Shown here: piece by piece, positions 42,836 to 52,359 of the stretch
Position numbering within the stretch: the stretch's first letter is position 1
Layout of the letters: every line of letters begins with the position of its first letter
Source of the DNA: Hyphomicrobiales bacterium
GTDB lineage: Bacteria > Pseudomonadota > Alphaproteobacteria > Rhizobiales > JAJFHB01
DNA length: 64,000 bases
Reading direction: 5' to 3'
Assembly (NCBI GenBank): GCA_021775755.1
Contig: JAJFHE010000033.1
Coordinates: 310,001 to 374,000 of the forward strand
Notes under the pieces: model-generated
Told to the model about the DNA's origin: nothing
What the model saw: only the letters and a program-made list of their open reading frames with translations
Database searches by the model: none
Position numbers and translations under genes: made by a program

Positions 42836-45811
42836 ATGACGAACATCGACGACCTGAAGGCGCAGCGCGAAGCATCTCTTGCCGCAACGGCCGGGGGAGT
42901 TCCTGCAAGGACATCCAATCCGTTTTTCGGCGTTGGCCCGATCACCGATCTCACCACCGATGAGGTGGATGCGCGCCTGACCCGCCTTGAGTTCGATGCG
43001 TGGCTGGAAGCCAACTACCGCAAGGTCAATGACAAGGGCGAAAGCATCGGGCCGTTCACAACGGCCGAGATCGGACGCTCCATGCACCGCGGCTACCCGG
43101 CCGACAAAATCCTTCTCGACATGATGCGCGAGATCCACCGTTATTTCGGCTTCCCCAAGGCCAACAAAATGGCGGTCGGGCTTGGCGGCGGCCACAGCGG
43201 CTTCACGGTCGGCGTCCTGCATCTCGTCAATGCGAACGATGCAAGCCAGCACGCCTTCGTCGACACGCCAACGCCGGAATCCGAAGCCGCGCAGGTCGGC
43301 GGCTTTTTCCGCCAGTCCTGGGGCGCGCAGCTCATCGAGATGCAGCGCTTTGCCGCAAACGGCGACGAGGCACGCATTCACTTCGCCGACGACGAAGGAA
43401 CAATCCCGGACGCCGATGCGTTGGAAGCGATGGGCGTCAAACTGTTCGTAGGCGTTGGTCACGAAACCACCGGCGCCACCACGTATACGGATGGCGACAT
43501 CGAGAACCTGATTGCCTGGATCGACCGCGACCCGGAAAACCATCACGCGGTTATCGACGGCACGTCGATGCTCGGCGCGATGCCATGGTCAAGCGATCTC
43601 ATCGCACAGTTCACGGCCAAATGCTGCATGTTCATGCCGTTCCAGAAGGCCATTGGCGGCATTTCTGGCTACTTCGTCATGACCATGACACCGCAGGCGC
43701 TTGAGCTGATCGAAGCCAACCAGAAGAACCCGTCCTGGGCGATCCCGCGCCAGCTCAAGATGGCGGTGCCGCTCGATGCCAAGCGCCCCTTGAGCGGCGG
43801 CAGCAGCACAGCACTGGGGCCGATATACGATCCGGCCGAAGAGCGCATGCTGGGTGGTATTGTCAACACCTACTCAACGCTTGCATTTGCGGAGACAACT
43901 TTCGGATTGCTGCGGGTTGAGCGCAAGATCGGCTCCGTCGACGAGATGAACAAGCGCTCCGTGACAAACCGCCAGGCGATCAACGACTGGGTCGCGGCCA
44001 ATCCGCTGTTCGAACTGGGCGTCGCCAAAGAGGACCGCCGCGGCGCCGCGGTGACACTGCTCAGGGTCAATGACGCCGGCATATCCGATGCCGACCTGCA
44101 TGCACGCGTCATTGCCCGCTCCAAGCAGGTCCTGGCGTATGAGGGCGTAACCCATCCCAATGGCGATTATGAGAGCGGCCTCGATGTTGCGCGCTACGTG
44201 AACGCGTTTCCGGGAACGCCGGGCGACTATCGTGCCTGGATCGGCGGCATCAGGCCGGTCGATGACATCACAGCCCTGCTCAACAATCTCCAATACGCTT
44301 ACCACCGGGCCAAAATCATCGTCCTGGAAGAGGTGCTTGCCGAACTTGGGGAAACCTTCCCGTCGCAATCTGCCGCCTCTGACGGGCCAGGGCGCAAGGA
44401 CGATCCGGCGCGCGCCTACAAAGTGCTCATCGCCGATCTTGTCGGACTGCGTTTCGACGCCGCCGGCGAGCCCGACCACTCCGAAATACGCACCTATATT
44501 GAAGACGGCGGCGGTGTGTTCCACGAAGGTCCGATCGGCGATGAAAGTGCGCTTGAAGCGGGCCGGATCCACTTTTTCTATCAGCCGGACCTCAGCACAC
44601 GCGAAGAGCTTCTGCCGCAGACCGACGGCGGCCAGTACGATGCCGTCATCGCCGCGGCGACGTTCCTTCCCGAAGAATCGGTCTTTGCCGAGGGCGGTGT
44701 GCGCATCGGCGCCGGCACCGGCAACATGGGCTCTGCCTCCTGGGGCGGCGGCAATGGCGACGGCGGTTCCGCGCCGTTGATGAACACGCCGAGCTTCAAC
44801 AGCCGTGCCACTGCGCAAATGGCCATGAAGGCCTTGTTGAAAGTCCTGCCCGATCTGCCCGTCGACACGTTGCACCAGCGCGTCATCGATTGTGCATTCG
44901 ATACCGGCAAGAACCTGCGGGAGTTTCCAACCGAAAAGCTCGAGGGCAAAAAGATGGCGGTTATCGGCTTCGGCAATATCGGCCGCGAAGTCGCCAAACT
45001 TGCAAAGGCCTTCGGTATGCGCGTTGCCGTGCATGCCCGGTCCCGTCACAAAGACTGGGTTGAATCGGAAGGCTTCACCTTCGCCGCAACCGCAGAAGAC
45101 GCCGCAACAGGCGCCGATGTGATCAGCCCGCATACGGGGCTCGGCGCCCTGGACCCGGCAACCGGCACTTTCGCAAATGCCGGCGTTGTCGGTCAGAGCG
45201 TCATCGATGCGCTCAACGATGGCGCGGTTGTTGTCAATTACGACCGCGGCGAGGTTGTTGACTGTGCGGCGCTGGATGCAGCGCTCGCCAGCGGCAAAGT
45301 GCGTTATGCCTGCATCGATGCCGACATCTTCATCGATCAGGCGTCGGGAGAAATTTCCGGCCCGATGAAGCCCTATCTTGAAATCGAACCGGGCCACCGC
45401 GGCAAGCTTGAGCTGCTGCCGCACGCTGCCGCCGATACGGAACACCTCTCCCGTGTCGAAGGTGCCAAACAGGCGGTCGATCAAATCGTCTCGGCCATCC
45501 GTTACAAGCGTGTCGTGAACCTGAAGGGCGATCTGCCGGAGGCTTACGAGAACGCCGGTGCCCGCACCGTGGACGGCGTCGGCCGGGTAACCTCGGGCCG
45601 CCTCGCCGAAACGGCCGGCAATGACGATGCCATCGCACATCTGCGCCAGACCGCGGAGCGCATGGCGGCTATCTGGGGCGCCATTTCGGCGATCAACGAT
45701 CCTGACCGACGCGCCGACCTGCTGGCACGTTACGGTGACGATCTCATCCTCAACTCAAACCGCTACGCGGCGTTGATGGAAGAGCACGGGCTGAAGGGGC
45801 CATTCAATTAG
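42836..45811 (+). CDS. Phosphoserine-aminotransferase-like / D-3-phosphoglycerate-dehydrogenase-like fusion
   Basis: A 991-residue two-domain protein. The first 500 or so residues are a class V aminotransferase of SerC type, with the PLP lysine in PFQKAIGG (Lys271). The rest is a D-2-hydroxyacid dehydrogenase of SerA type: substrate domain about 550-700, Rossmann GFGNIG (711-716), RG of NYDRGEVVD (Arg804), His863 in LLPHAA, and no clear ACT domain. Together they would do two successive steps of serine synthesis. Start ATG 42836 has GAGGGGA upstream; ATG 42803 is equally possible. Separate proteins are the usual state; this is a natural fusion with no frameshift. Confidence 0.85.
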   Translation: MTNIDDLKAQREASLAATAGGVPARTSNPFFGVGPITDLTTDEVDARLTRLEFDAWLEANYRKVNDKGESIGPFTTAEIGRSMHRGYPADKILLDMMREIHRYFGFPKANKMAVGLGGGHSGFTVGVLHLVNANDASQHAFVDTPTPESEAAQVGGFFRQSWGAQLIEMQRFAANGDEARIHFADDEGTIPDADALEAMGVKLFVGVGHETTGATTYTDGDIENLIAWIDRDPENHHAVIDGTSMLGAMPWSSDLIAQFTAKCCMFMPFQKAIGGISGYFVMTMTPQALELIEANQKNPSWAIPRQLKMAVPLDAKRPLSGGSSTALGPIYDPAEERMLGGIVNTYSTLAFAETTFGLLRVERKIGSVDEMNKRSVTNRQAINDWVAANPLFELGVAKEDRRGAAVTLLRVNDAGISDADLHARVIARSKQVLAYEGVTHPNGDYESGLDVARYVNAFPGTPGDYRAWIGGIRPVDDITALLNNLQYAYHRAKIIVLEEVLAELGETFPSQSAASDGPGRKDDPARAYKVLIADLVGLRFDAAGEPDHSEIRTYIEDGGGVFHEGPIGDESALEAGRIHFFYQPDLSTREELLPQTDGGQYDAVIAAATFLPEESVFAEGGVRIGAGTGNMGSASWGGGNGDGGSAPLMNTPSFNSRATAQMAMKALLKVLPDLPVDTLHQRVIDCAFDTGKNLREFPTEKLEGKKMAVIGFGNIGREVAKLAKAFGMRVAVHARSRHKDWVESEGFTFAATAEDAATGADVISPHTGLGALDPATGTFANAGVVGQSVIDALNDGAVVVNYDRGEVVDCAALDAALASGKVRYACIDADIFIDQASGEISGPMKPYLEIEPGHRGKLELLPHAAADTEHLSRVEGAKQAVDQIVSAIRYKRVVNLKGDLPEAYENAGARTVDGVGRVTSGRLAETAGNDDAIAHLRQTAERMAAIWGAISAINDPDRRADLLARYGDDLILNSNRYAALMEEHGLKGPFN

Positions 45812-45893
45812 GCAACCCTTTTCACTTGACGCGCGATGGCGTGTATAAAGCGCTCCTCAACGGGAAAATCCCAGCTCAGGAGCACTTGCCATC

Positions 45894-46664
45894 ATGTCCG
45901 TTCTGGAAATCCACCAGTTCCCCTGCCTCAGCGACAATTACGGCGTTCTAATTCACGACGCCGAACAGAATCTGACCGCATCGATCGACACGCCCGAGGT
46001 GGGGCCGATAGAGCGCGCGCTTAGCGAAAAAGGCTGGACGCTCACGCACATCCTGAACACCCACCACCATGGCGATCACACCGACGGCAATGTCGAGCTG
46101 AAGCGGAAGACCGGCTGCACTATCGTCGGCCCGCGGCCGGAGGCAAGCAAGATTCCGGGCATCGATATCGAAGTGGGCGATGGCGAAGTTTACGAGTTTG
46201 GCGGCCACGCCGCGCAGGTTATCGAAACCCCCGGCCACACGCTCGGCCACATTGCCTATTATTTCGCTCAGGATGAGGTTGTGTTCGTCGGCGACACGCT
46301 GTTCGCGCTGGGGTGCGGGCGCGTGTTTGAAGGCACCTACGAACAGATGTGGGATTCCCTGCAGAAACTGATGGCCCTGCCGCCGGAAACGACCGTTTAC
46401 TGCGGCCACGAATACACCCAGGCCAATGCCAACTTCGCCCTCACCATAGAGCCCGACAACGCAGATCTCGTGGCGCGTGCGAGCGATATCGCCGACAAGC
46501 GTTCACGCGGTGAGCCAACTGTGCCGACCACTCTTGAGCTCGAACTGCGCACCAACCCGTTCCTGCGCGCCGCAAGCCCCGGCGTTCAGAAGGAACTGCG
46601 TATGGACCAGGCCATGCTTGGCGAGGTGTTCGCCGAAGTTCGCCGCCGCAAGGACAACGCGTGA
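45894..46664 (+). CDS. gloB: Hydroxyacylglutathione hydrolase (glyoxalase II)
   Basis: A 256-residue cytoplasmic metallo-beta-lactamase-fold enzyme that hydrolyses S-lactoylglutathione to lactate and glutathione. Metal motif THHHGDHTDGN (residues 57-67), HTLGHIAY, GDTLFALGCGRVFEGT and CGHEYTQANANFA are all present, as in GloB. AGGAG lies eleven bases before ATG 45894. It is convergent with phbB. Confidence 0.95.
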   Translation: MSVLEIHQFPCLSDNYGVLIHDAEQNLTASIDTPEVGPIERALSEKGWTLTHILNTHHHGDHTDGNVELKRKTGCTIVGPRPEASKIPGIDIEVGDGEVYEFGGHAAQVIETPGHTLGHIAYYFAQDEVVFVGDTLFALGCGRVFEGTYEQMWDSLQKLMALPPETTVYCGHEYTQANANFALTIEPDNADLVARASDIADKRSRGEPTVPTTLELELRTNPFLRAASPGVQKELRMDQAMLGEVFAEVRRRKDNA

Positions 46665-46694
46665 CGCAAACCCTAAGAGCAGTCATGCGTCGAG

Positions 46695-46733
46695 CCCGGC
46701 GCCTGGCAATCGGCCCGCTCACTCGGCGCCGGG
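46695..46733. terminator. Inverted repeat between convergent gloB and phbB
   Basis: CCCGGCGCC (46695-46703) and GGCGCCGGG (46725-46733) form a perfect 9-bp stem with a 21-base loop in the 164 bp between the gloB and phbB stops. There is no T-run on either side, so it would be an atypical (Rho-assisted or stabilising) element. Confidence 0.35.
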
Positions 46734-46828
46734 ACACTGGTGTGGTGCACCGTGTCGGCGGGCCTTGAATTCGCAGGCTTAGCTGGCGCCGCCGAACTGG
46801 CGACCGCGAGGCTGATACGAGCCCCGCG

Positions 46829-47554
46829 TCAACCTGACATGTACTGACCGCCGTTGATGGAAAGCACCGAACCGGTAACAAAACCGGCTTCGTCGCGCGC
46901 CAGATAGACAACCGCATCGGCGATCTCGTCCGCCTCGCCAAGCCGTCCCACCGGGATGCCGGCAACAATGCTTTCCAGCACCTTTTCCGGCACCGCGGCA
47001 ACCATTTCGGTATTGATGTAGCCGGGACAGATGCAGTTGACCGTAATGCCCTTGCGGGCACCTTCCTGAGCCATCGCCTTGGTAAAGCCGATGACGCCGG
47101 CCTTGGCGGCGGAGTAGTTCGACTGACCCATCTGACCCTTCTGGCCGTTGATCGATGAAATGTTGACGATGCGCCCGAAATTGCGCTCGCGCATGCCCTC
47201 GATCACCGGGCGCGTCATATTGAAGAGGCTGTCGAGGTTGGTCCGGATGACCGCCGACCATTGCTCTTCGCTCATGCGGTGCAGTACGCCATCGCGGGTA
47301 ATGCCGGCGTTGTTGACCACAATTTCGACAGGACCAAGATCCGCCTCGATTTGAGCCAGCCCGTCGGAGCACGACTGGAAACTCGAAACGTCCCATTTGT
47401 AGACCGCAATTCCGGTCTCTTTCTTGAACGCGGCAGCCGCCTCGTCATTGCCCGCATAGTTTGCCGCAACCGTAAAACCGGCCGCCTGCAAACCCTTGGA
47501 GATCGCCGCGCCAATACCGCGCGTGCCACCTGTAACCACTGCTGTTCTTGCCAT
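46829..47554 (-). CDS. phbB: Acetoacetyl-CoA reductase
   Basis: A 241-residue short-chain dehydrogenase that reduces acetoacetyl-CoA to (R)-3-hydroxybutyryl-CoA with NADPH, for polyhydroxybutyrate. Cofactor motif TGGTRGIGAAI, NNAGITRDG, catalytic Ser in NISSINGQKG and YSAAKAG (YxxxK) are clear, and the C-terminal GGQYMSG is diagnostic of PhbB. ATG 47554 with GAAGGG upstream gives the usual length. It follows phbA, with a hairpin between them. Confidence 0.95.
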   Translation of the reverse strand: MARTAVVTGGTRGIGAAISKGLQAAGFTVAANYAGNDEAAAAFKKETGIAVYKWDVSSFQSCSDGLAQIEADLGPVEIVVNNAGITRDGVLHRMSEEQWSAVIRTNLDSLFNMTRPVIEGMRERNFGRIVNISSINGQKGQMGQSNYSAAKAGVIGFTKAMAQEGARKGITVNCICPGYINTEMVAAVPEKVLESIVAGIPVGRLGEADEIADAVVYLARDEAGFVTGSVLSINGGQYMSG

Positions 47555-47621
47555 AACCATCCCTTCAAGCGCCGCGAACCTCGTCGCTGCACCTCCCAAA
47601 CATCAAATTGTGTGTTGCGCG

Positions 47622-47654
47622 CCGGGTCAATTGTCCCTTCGGACAATAACCCGG
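47622..47654 (-). promoter_or_regulatory. Intercistronic hairpin between phbA and phbB
   Basis: CCGGGT and ATTGTCC pair with GGACAAT and ACCCGG, giving a nearly perfect 13-bp stem with a CTTC loop and a small internal bulge. It stands in the 144-bp gap between the phbA stop and phbB start. It may protect or separate the two messages; there is no T-run for a classical terminator. Confidence 0.45.
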
Positions 47655-47698
47655 AAAACCCCTGAACTCAGTCGCGCCTGACCTGGCCGAAGCCGAAA

Positions 47699-48886
47699 TC
47701 AGTCGCGTTCGACGCACATGGCGATGCCCATGCCACCGCCGATGCAAAGCGTCGCGAGACCTTTTTTGGCGTCACGTCGCTTCATTTCATGGAGCAGCGT
47801 CACCAGCACCCTCGCGCCCGACGCGCCGATCGGGTGACCGAGCGCGATCGCGCCACCGTTCACATTGACGTTGTCGGTATTCCAGCCCATGTCCTTGTTG
47901 ACGGCGGTGGCCTGTGCGGCGAACGCCTCGTTGGCTTCAACCAGATCGAGATCGTCAACGCTCCAGCCAGCCTTCTCAAGTGCCTTTTTCGACGCCGGGA
48001 TGGGACCGGTTCCCATGATTGCAGGATCGACACCAGCCTGCGCCCACGATACCACGCGTGCCAGCGGTTCAATGCCGCGCTTTTCAGCTTCTGCCGCGCT
48101 CATGAGCACGACCGCTGCCGCACCGTCATTGATACCGGAAGCGTTTGCTGCCGTAACCGACCCGTCCTTGGCAAAGGCCGGGCGCAGCTTCTGCATGCCC
48201 TCCATCGTGGCACCGTGGCGGATATACTCGTCGTCTTCGACGACAATGTCGCCCTTGCGGGTCGAAATCGTAACAGGCGTAATTTCTTCCTTGAACTTGC
48301 CGGCCTTCTGCGCAGCTTCAGCCTTGTTCTGCGAGGCAACCGCAAATTCGTCCTGAACCTCACGTGTAATCTGCCACTGCTGCGCAACATTCTCTGCCGT
48401 GTTGCCCATGTGATAGCCGTTGAAGGCATCCCACAGACCGTCCTTGATCATCGTGTCGGTGACTTCGTAATTGCCCATCTTCTGGCCGTTGCGCATATGC
48501 GAACAATGCGGCGCCTGGCTCATGCTTTCCTGGCCGCCGGCCACCACGACATCGGCGTCGCCATTGCGGATCTGCTGAAACCCGAGCGCCACCGCGCGCA
48601 GGCCCGAGCCGCACAGCTGATTGACGCCCCAGGCCGGGCTTTCTACCGGAATACCGGAATTGATTGATGCCTGCCGGGCCGGGTTTTGCCCCTGGCCTGC
48701 CGTCAGGATCTGACCCATAATGACTTCGTCGACGTCTGACGGATCGATCTTCGCGCGGTCCATGGCCGCCTCGATGGCAACCTTGCCGAGGTCATGCGCC
48801 GGAACCGTGCTCAGCGCACCGTTGAAAGTCCCAACCGGCGTGCGTGCCGCTGCGGCAATGACGATATCGCCTTGTGAATTTGACAT
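47699..48886 (-). CDS. phbA: Acetyl-CoA acetyltransferase (beta-ketothiolase)
   Basis: A 395-residue thiolase that joins two acetyl-CoA into acetoacetyl-CoA, the first step to polyhydroxybutyrate. Catalytic cysteine in [11 protein letters not shown] (about residue 90), His in [17 protein letters not shown] (about 350) and Cys in [14 protein letters not shown] (about 380) are present. ATG 48886 starts the family-typical [12 protein letters not shown]. It heads the phbA-phbB operon and is divergent from phaR. Confidence 0.96.
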   Translation of the reverse strand: MSNSQGDIVIAAAARTPVGTFNGALSTVPAHDLGKVAIEAAMDRAKIDPSDVDEVIMGQILTAGQGQNPARQASINSGIPVESPAWGVNQLCGSGLRAVALGFQQIRNGDADVVVAGGQESMSQAPHCSHMRNGQKMGNYEVTDTMIKDGLWDAFNGYHMGNTAENVAQQWQITREVQDEFAVASQNKAEAAQKAGKFKEEITPVTISTRKGDIVVEDDEYIRHGATMEGMQKLRPAFAKDGSVTAANASGINDGAAAVVLMSAAEAEKRGIEPLARVVSWAQAGVDPAIMGTGPIPASKKALEKAGWSVDDLDLVEANEAFAAQATAVNKDMGWNTDNVNVNGGAIALGHPIGASGARVLVTLLHEMKRRDAKKGLATLCIGGGMGIAMCVERD

Positions 48887-49243
48887 GTGCTTTGCTCCCT
48901 AAACAAATGCTGCGCCAGCGAACTGCGGCGCACTGCCGATCAAGCCGGCACGCGTGACCCTTGAAACCCTGAACCGAACCATACATGACCGGGCCACGGT
49001 CCTGCACTCCCCGGTAACATAGTCACGACCTCATTATTGTGCAACTGCTAAATGTCATGTTGCGATGCACAATAAGTCGTATATCGCCACCCTTGCGGCG
49101 AGTGTTCGCGGCAAGCGTCCTGAAAAATATTTACGCCAATTCGATTCCGCACTTGCGTTCATCATCTCGCACACGCAAAAATGTCTTCAAACACGGCCCC
49201 GCATAGCAATGCCGGGCTCGGTCCTGAACGAAAGGGAACCTCT
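48887..49243. promoter_or_regulatory. phbA-phaR divergent region with inverted repeat
   Basis: In this 357-bp gene-free stretch, TTATTGTGCA (49034-49043) and TGCACAATAA (49066-49075) are a perfect 10-bp inverted repeat 22 bases apart; TGC/GCA-rich words (GCAACTGC, TTGCGATGCAC) fill it. PhaR repressors bind TGC-rich dyads in other Alphaproteobacteria, so this is a candidate PhaR operator controlling phbAB and phaR together. The rest, down to the phaR start, shows no clear signal. Confidence 0.5.
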
Positions 49244-49855
49244 GTGGCCACGAAACAGGACAACGATCGCGAGCCGATCACCATCAAGAAATACGCAAAC
49301 CGGCGTCTCTACAACACGGCGACAAGCACCTACGTCACGCTTGAGGACCTTGCCATCATGGTGAAGGAAGGCCAGGAGTTTCTGGTCTACGATGCAAAGT
49401 CCGGCGAAGACATCACGCGCTCGGTCCTCACGCAGATCATTTTCGAAGAAGAAAGCAAGGGCCAGAACCTCCTGCCGGTAGGGTTCCTGCGCCAGCTGAT
49501 CAGCTTCTACGGCGACAGCATGCAGGGCCTCGTGCCAAGCTATCTCGAAGTAAGCCTTGAGACCCTGACACGTGAACAGGAACGGCTGCGCCAGCAGATG
49601 AACGATGCCTGGGGGGCAGCGCCGTTCAAGGCCATGGAAGAGCACGCGAAATCAAATCTCGCAGTTTTTGAAAAAGCACTGTCCATGTTTTCGCCGTTTG
49701 GAGCCGGCGAAGACGAGGCGCAACAGGCAACACCATCGGCACCCGAGGCTGCGGACAAGGACGACACGTCCAGCAAGGGTGACGAACTCGGCCTGCTGCG
49801 CAACCAGCTTGAGGCCATGCAAAAGCAACTGGACAAGCTGTCGAAGGGATCGTGA
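49244..49855 (+). CDS. phaR: Polyhydroxyalkanoate synthesis repressor PhaR
   Basis: A 203-residue DNA- and polymer-binding repressor. The N-terminal PHB-accumulation regulator domain is unmistakable: ITIKKYANRRLYNT, TYVTLEDLA, FLVYDAKSGEDITRSVLTQII. Then come the shorter binding domain and a charged tail ending in a coiled coil (LLRNQLEAMQKQLDKL). GTG 49244 with AAGGGA upstream is preferred to ATG 49181, whose extra residues are unlike the family. It is divergent from phbA. Confidence 0.95.
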   Translation: MATKQDNDREPITIKKYANRRLYNTATSTYVTLEDLAIMVKEGQEFLVYDAKSGEDITRSVLTQIIFEEESKGQNLLPVGFLRQLISFYGDSMQGLVPSYLEVSLETLTREQERLRQQMNDAWGAAPFKAMEEHAKSNLAVFEKALSMFSPFGAGEDEAQQATPSAPEAADKDDTSSKGDELGLLRNQLEAMQKQLDKLSKGS

Positions 49856-49876
49856 GAAGCGCGAGGTTTTAATTTT

Positions 49877-51703
49877 CTAGAGCGCGGCGAACTTCGAATC
49901 CTTGTCGGGCTGTTCTGAGGCCCAGGGCGCGTCCATTGCCGCTGCGCCGTACAGGAAACCCTGCAGGTAGTCGACCCCGAAGCTTCTCAGAAGTTCGGCG
50001 TCCTGCCGGTCCTGAACCCACTCCGCCACGGTTTCCAGCTTGAAGTTCTTCGCCAGATCGATAAGCGTACGCACGAAGAACTGATTGTCCTTGTTCTTGC
50101 ACAGCTGGTCGCAGAAGCTTCCGTCGAGCTTCACCATATCGACATCCAGCATCTTAAGGTTTCGGAACGACGTGTAGCCCGCGCCGAAATCGTCGATCGC
50201 CACTTTGCAGCCTAGATCGCGAAGCTTGCTGATAAAACGCGTGCTCTCCTCAAGATCCTGCAGTGCCACGGTTTCGGTAATTTCCACCGTAAGCCGCTCG
50301 GCAATCGGGCGGTGCAGGCCCAAATGTGCGGTCAGATTGGCGAGCCAGCGCGGATCGTTTGCGGTCATGCCGGAAATGTTCAGCGACAGTCGCGCCGCGG
50401 GATGGTCGGCCAGCGCATCCAGCGCGAGTTCAAGCACGCGGTGATCGATAAGTCTGACCAGACCGAGTTGCTCCGCGACGGGAATGAAGTGGCCTGCGGA
50501 AACGATTTCGTTGTCGGGCTTGACCAGACGCAACAGACATTCATAGAGCGCCGGCTGTTCCGACTGGGCATCGACGATCGGCTGAAACGCGATTGCAAGG
50601 CGCCGGTTGTTGAGTGCGGAAATGATCTCGTCGGCGAACATGATGTTGCGCTTACGCATCGATTCGCGTTTGCCGGAGTGCTTGTAGGCCACATAGCTGT
50701 CGCGATGTTTGGACTTGGCCTGATCGAGCGCTTCCTCTGCGCGCACCATCGCCTCGTCGCAGCCGCGCGCATCCGCCGGAAGCGCCAGCGAGCCGATCGA
50801 CACCGTTGCCGACACCGGCCCCGCCGCCGTTTCGATGACCGTGTCGCGCACAGAGCGCAGCAAACGGTCGGCGGCAACCTTCACATCCTGCTCGCTGCAA
50901 TTGGAGAGGATGAGCCCGAACTTGTTACCTGCATACCGGCCGATCGAATCGCCCGTCCGCAAAGCCGAGCGCAGTCGCTTGCTCACAGCCGCGATCACCT
51001 GATCCGCAACATCGAACCCATAGGCATCATTGACCATTGCGAGATTATCGACCGCTGCCAGCACGAATGCACATGGCATGCGGTGCTGCTGAGCGCATTC
51101 GATCGATTCAGCGAGGCTCTCCGCCAGCCGCCCGCGGTTCATCAGACCCGTCAGAGTATCGTAATGGCTTAAATAATTGAGCTCTTGCTCACGATTGTGA
51201 CGGTCTTCGATATTGCTCAGTACGCCGTAGACGCTTGCCGGCTTGCCGTCCCGTCCGGCAAACCAGCGGCCCGTGTCTTCCACCCAAATTGGCTCGCATG
51301 CATTACGGCCCTTGGGAAAAATGCGGTACTGTATTGTGAAGGGAACTCCCTCGCCCTCATCGACGCTGCCCGAACCCGTTACCGTCTCGTATCGGCTTAC
51401 GATGTTTTCCGGACAGGTGATGAACGCGTAGCCGCGCCCGCTGCCAAGCGCCTCTGTGTCGGGAATACCAAGCGCAGTGGTGGCATTCCCGCTCCAGCGC
51501 AGGACATCGGTTTCTATGGTCCATTCGTAGAAAACCTGATGAACCGCCTGCACCGCCTGGCGCAGCCATCCATCGCTTCCCGCTGCCTTAACCCGCGCAT
51601 CGAGCGGCAGATTCTTACTGATTTCAACGGTGTCATAACCGTCTCGCGTTTTCGGTGTTCCGGTCCCCACCGGTTCACTCGACAAGGTCAACTCCTCGCC
51701 CAC
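49877..51703 (-). CDS. PAS-GGDEF-EAL protein, probable c-di-GMP phosphodiesterase
   Basis: A 608-residue cytoplasmic signalling protein. A PAS-like sensor (about 50-170) is followed by a degenerate GGDEF domain (about 175-335; signature replaced by AGNKF, so cyclase activity is unlikely) and an EAL domain (about 355-590). The EAL metal/catalytic set looks intact: YECLLRL (E kept, EAL changed to ECL), LNISG, EITET, IDDFGAGYTSF, VKLDGSF, ETVAEW and LQGFLYG. So hydrolysis of c-di-GMP is predicted. GTG 51703 has AGGAGG eight bases upstream. Confidence 0.9.
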   Translation of the reverse strand: MGEELTLSSEPVGTGTPKTRDGYDTVEISKNLPLDARVKAAGSDGWLRQAVQAVHQVFYEWTIETDVLRWSGNATTALGIPDTEALGSGRGYAFITCPENIVSRYETVTGSGSVDEGEGVPFTIQYRIFPKGRNACEPIWVEDTGRWFAGRDGKPASVYGVLSNIEDRHNREQELNYLSHYDTLTGLMNRGRLAESLAESIECAQQHRMPCAFVLAAVDNLAMVNDAYGFDVADQVIAAVSKRLRSALRTGDSIGRYAGNKFGLILSNCSEQDVKVAADRLLRSVRDTVIETAAGPVSATVSIGSLALPADARGCDEAMVRAEEALDQAKSKHRDSYVAYKHSGKRESMRKRNIMFADEIISALNNRRLAIAFQPIVDAQSEQPALYECLLRLVKPDNEIVSAGHFIPVAEQLGLVRLIDHRVLELALDALADHPAARLSLNISGMTANDPRWLANLTAHLGLHRPIAERLTVEITETVALQDLEESTRFISKLRDLGCKVAIDDFGAGYTSFRNLKMLDVDMVKLDGSFCDQLCKNKDNQFFVRTLIDLAKNFKLETVAEWVQDRQDAELLRSFGVDYLQGFLYGAAAMDAPWASEQPDKDSKFAAL

Positions 51704-51982
51704 GACCCACGCCTCCTGCGATCTATTCTACTGTTTTCGTTATATTCTCCGCCCCCGTTCTGGCCGGCGGAGCCTTCCCAACCAAGTCGCAACTCTACGT
51801 TTCAAGTCTTAAAAAAACGCCTAAAAGAAACCCCGATCAGCCAGAAACAGGCACTTTCGAGATCAATTCGACGCGACCGAGGGGGAAATTGGGCATAGGG
51901 TTAACAAAAACATCCAGCCATTGGCAGGTTCATTGCAACGGTACCTCTGCAGGGTTCATTTTGGCACATAAGGCATCGCAGC

Positions 51983-52351
51983 ATGCGTATCGACCGCAGC
52001 ACAACTCGCAGGATCGCACCGGTCAGAAAAGCCGGTCGCGCCGCTGCACGCGACAGCGCCGAGCAAAACACGGGGGCCGGCGGTGCTGCTAAAGTGGATG
52101 GGAACACAGGAACCGGCCAGGCTCTAGCCATCTGCGGCGCCCCAAGAGTAGTGGAGCCGAACAGCGGTCAACACGGCGACCGCCTTGCCCTTGCAAGCGT
52201 GGTAACGGCTCAGATCCTGGCGGAGCGGCTGGCTACAAAATCTGAAAAACGCAAGGCACGCATGTTTCCCGAGGCCGCTCTTGCCGCCTATGCGGAAACC
52301 GTCTCACGCACCGAGCACGCCAGACAGCCGGTCACTTCCCGGCGCATTTGA
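51983..52351 (+). CDS. Hypothetical basic protein
   Basis: A 122-residue protein of unknown function: a basic N-terminus (RIDRSTTRRIAPVRKAGRAAAR), a Gly/Thr-rich low-complexity part, and a helical C-terminal half (LALASVVTAQILAERLATKSEKRK then ARMFPEAALAAYAETVSR). No signal, no membrane segment, no domain recognised. It is convergent with the GGT gene, 8 bp apart. The helical end supports a real gene, the start is less certain. Confidence 0.55.
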   Translation: MRIDRSTTRRIAPVRKAGRAAARDSAEQNTGAGGAAKVDGNTGTGQALAICGAPRVVEPNSGQHGDRLALASVVTAQILAERLATKSEKRKARMFPEAALAAYAETVSRTEHARQPVTSRRI

Positions 52352-52359
52352 GTAGTGCT

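Noticed and set aside
43874-45640. 588-codon open frame on the minus strand
   Set aside because: Antisense to the serine-pathway fusion, whose two domains are fully recognisable on the plus strand.
45826-45849. TTGACG...TATAAA promoter before gloB
   Set aside because: The spacer is only 12 bases, too short for a standard sigma-70 promoter; it may still be part of an unseen element.
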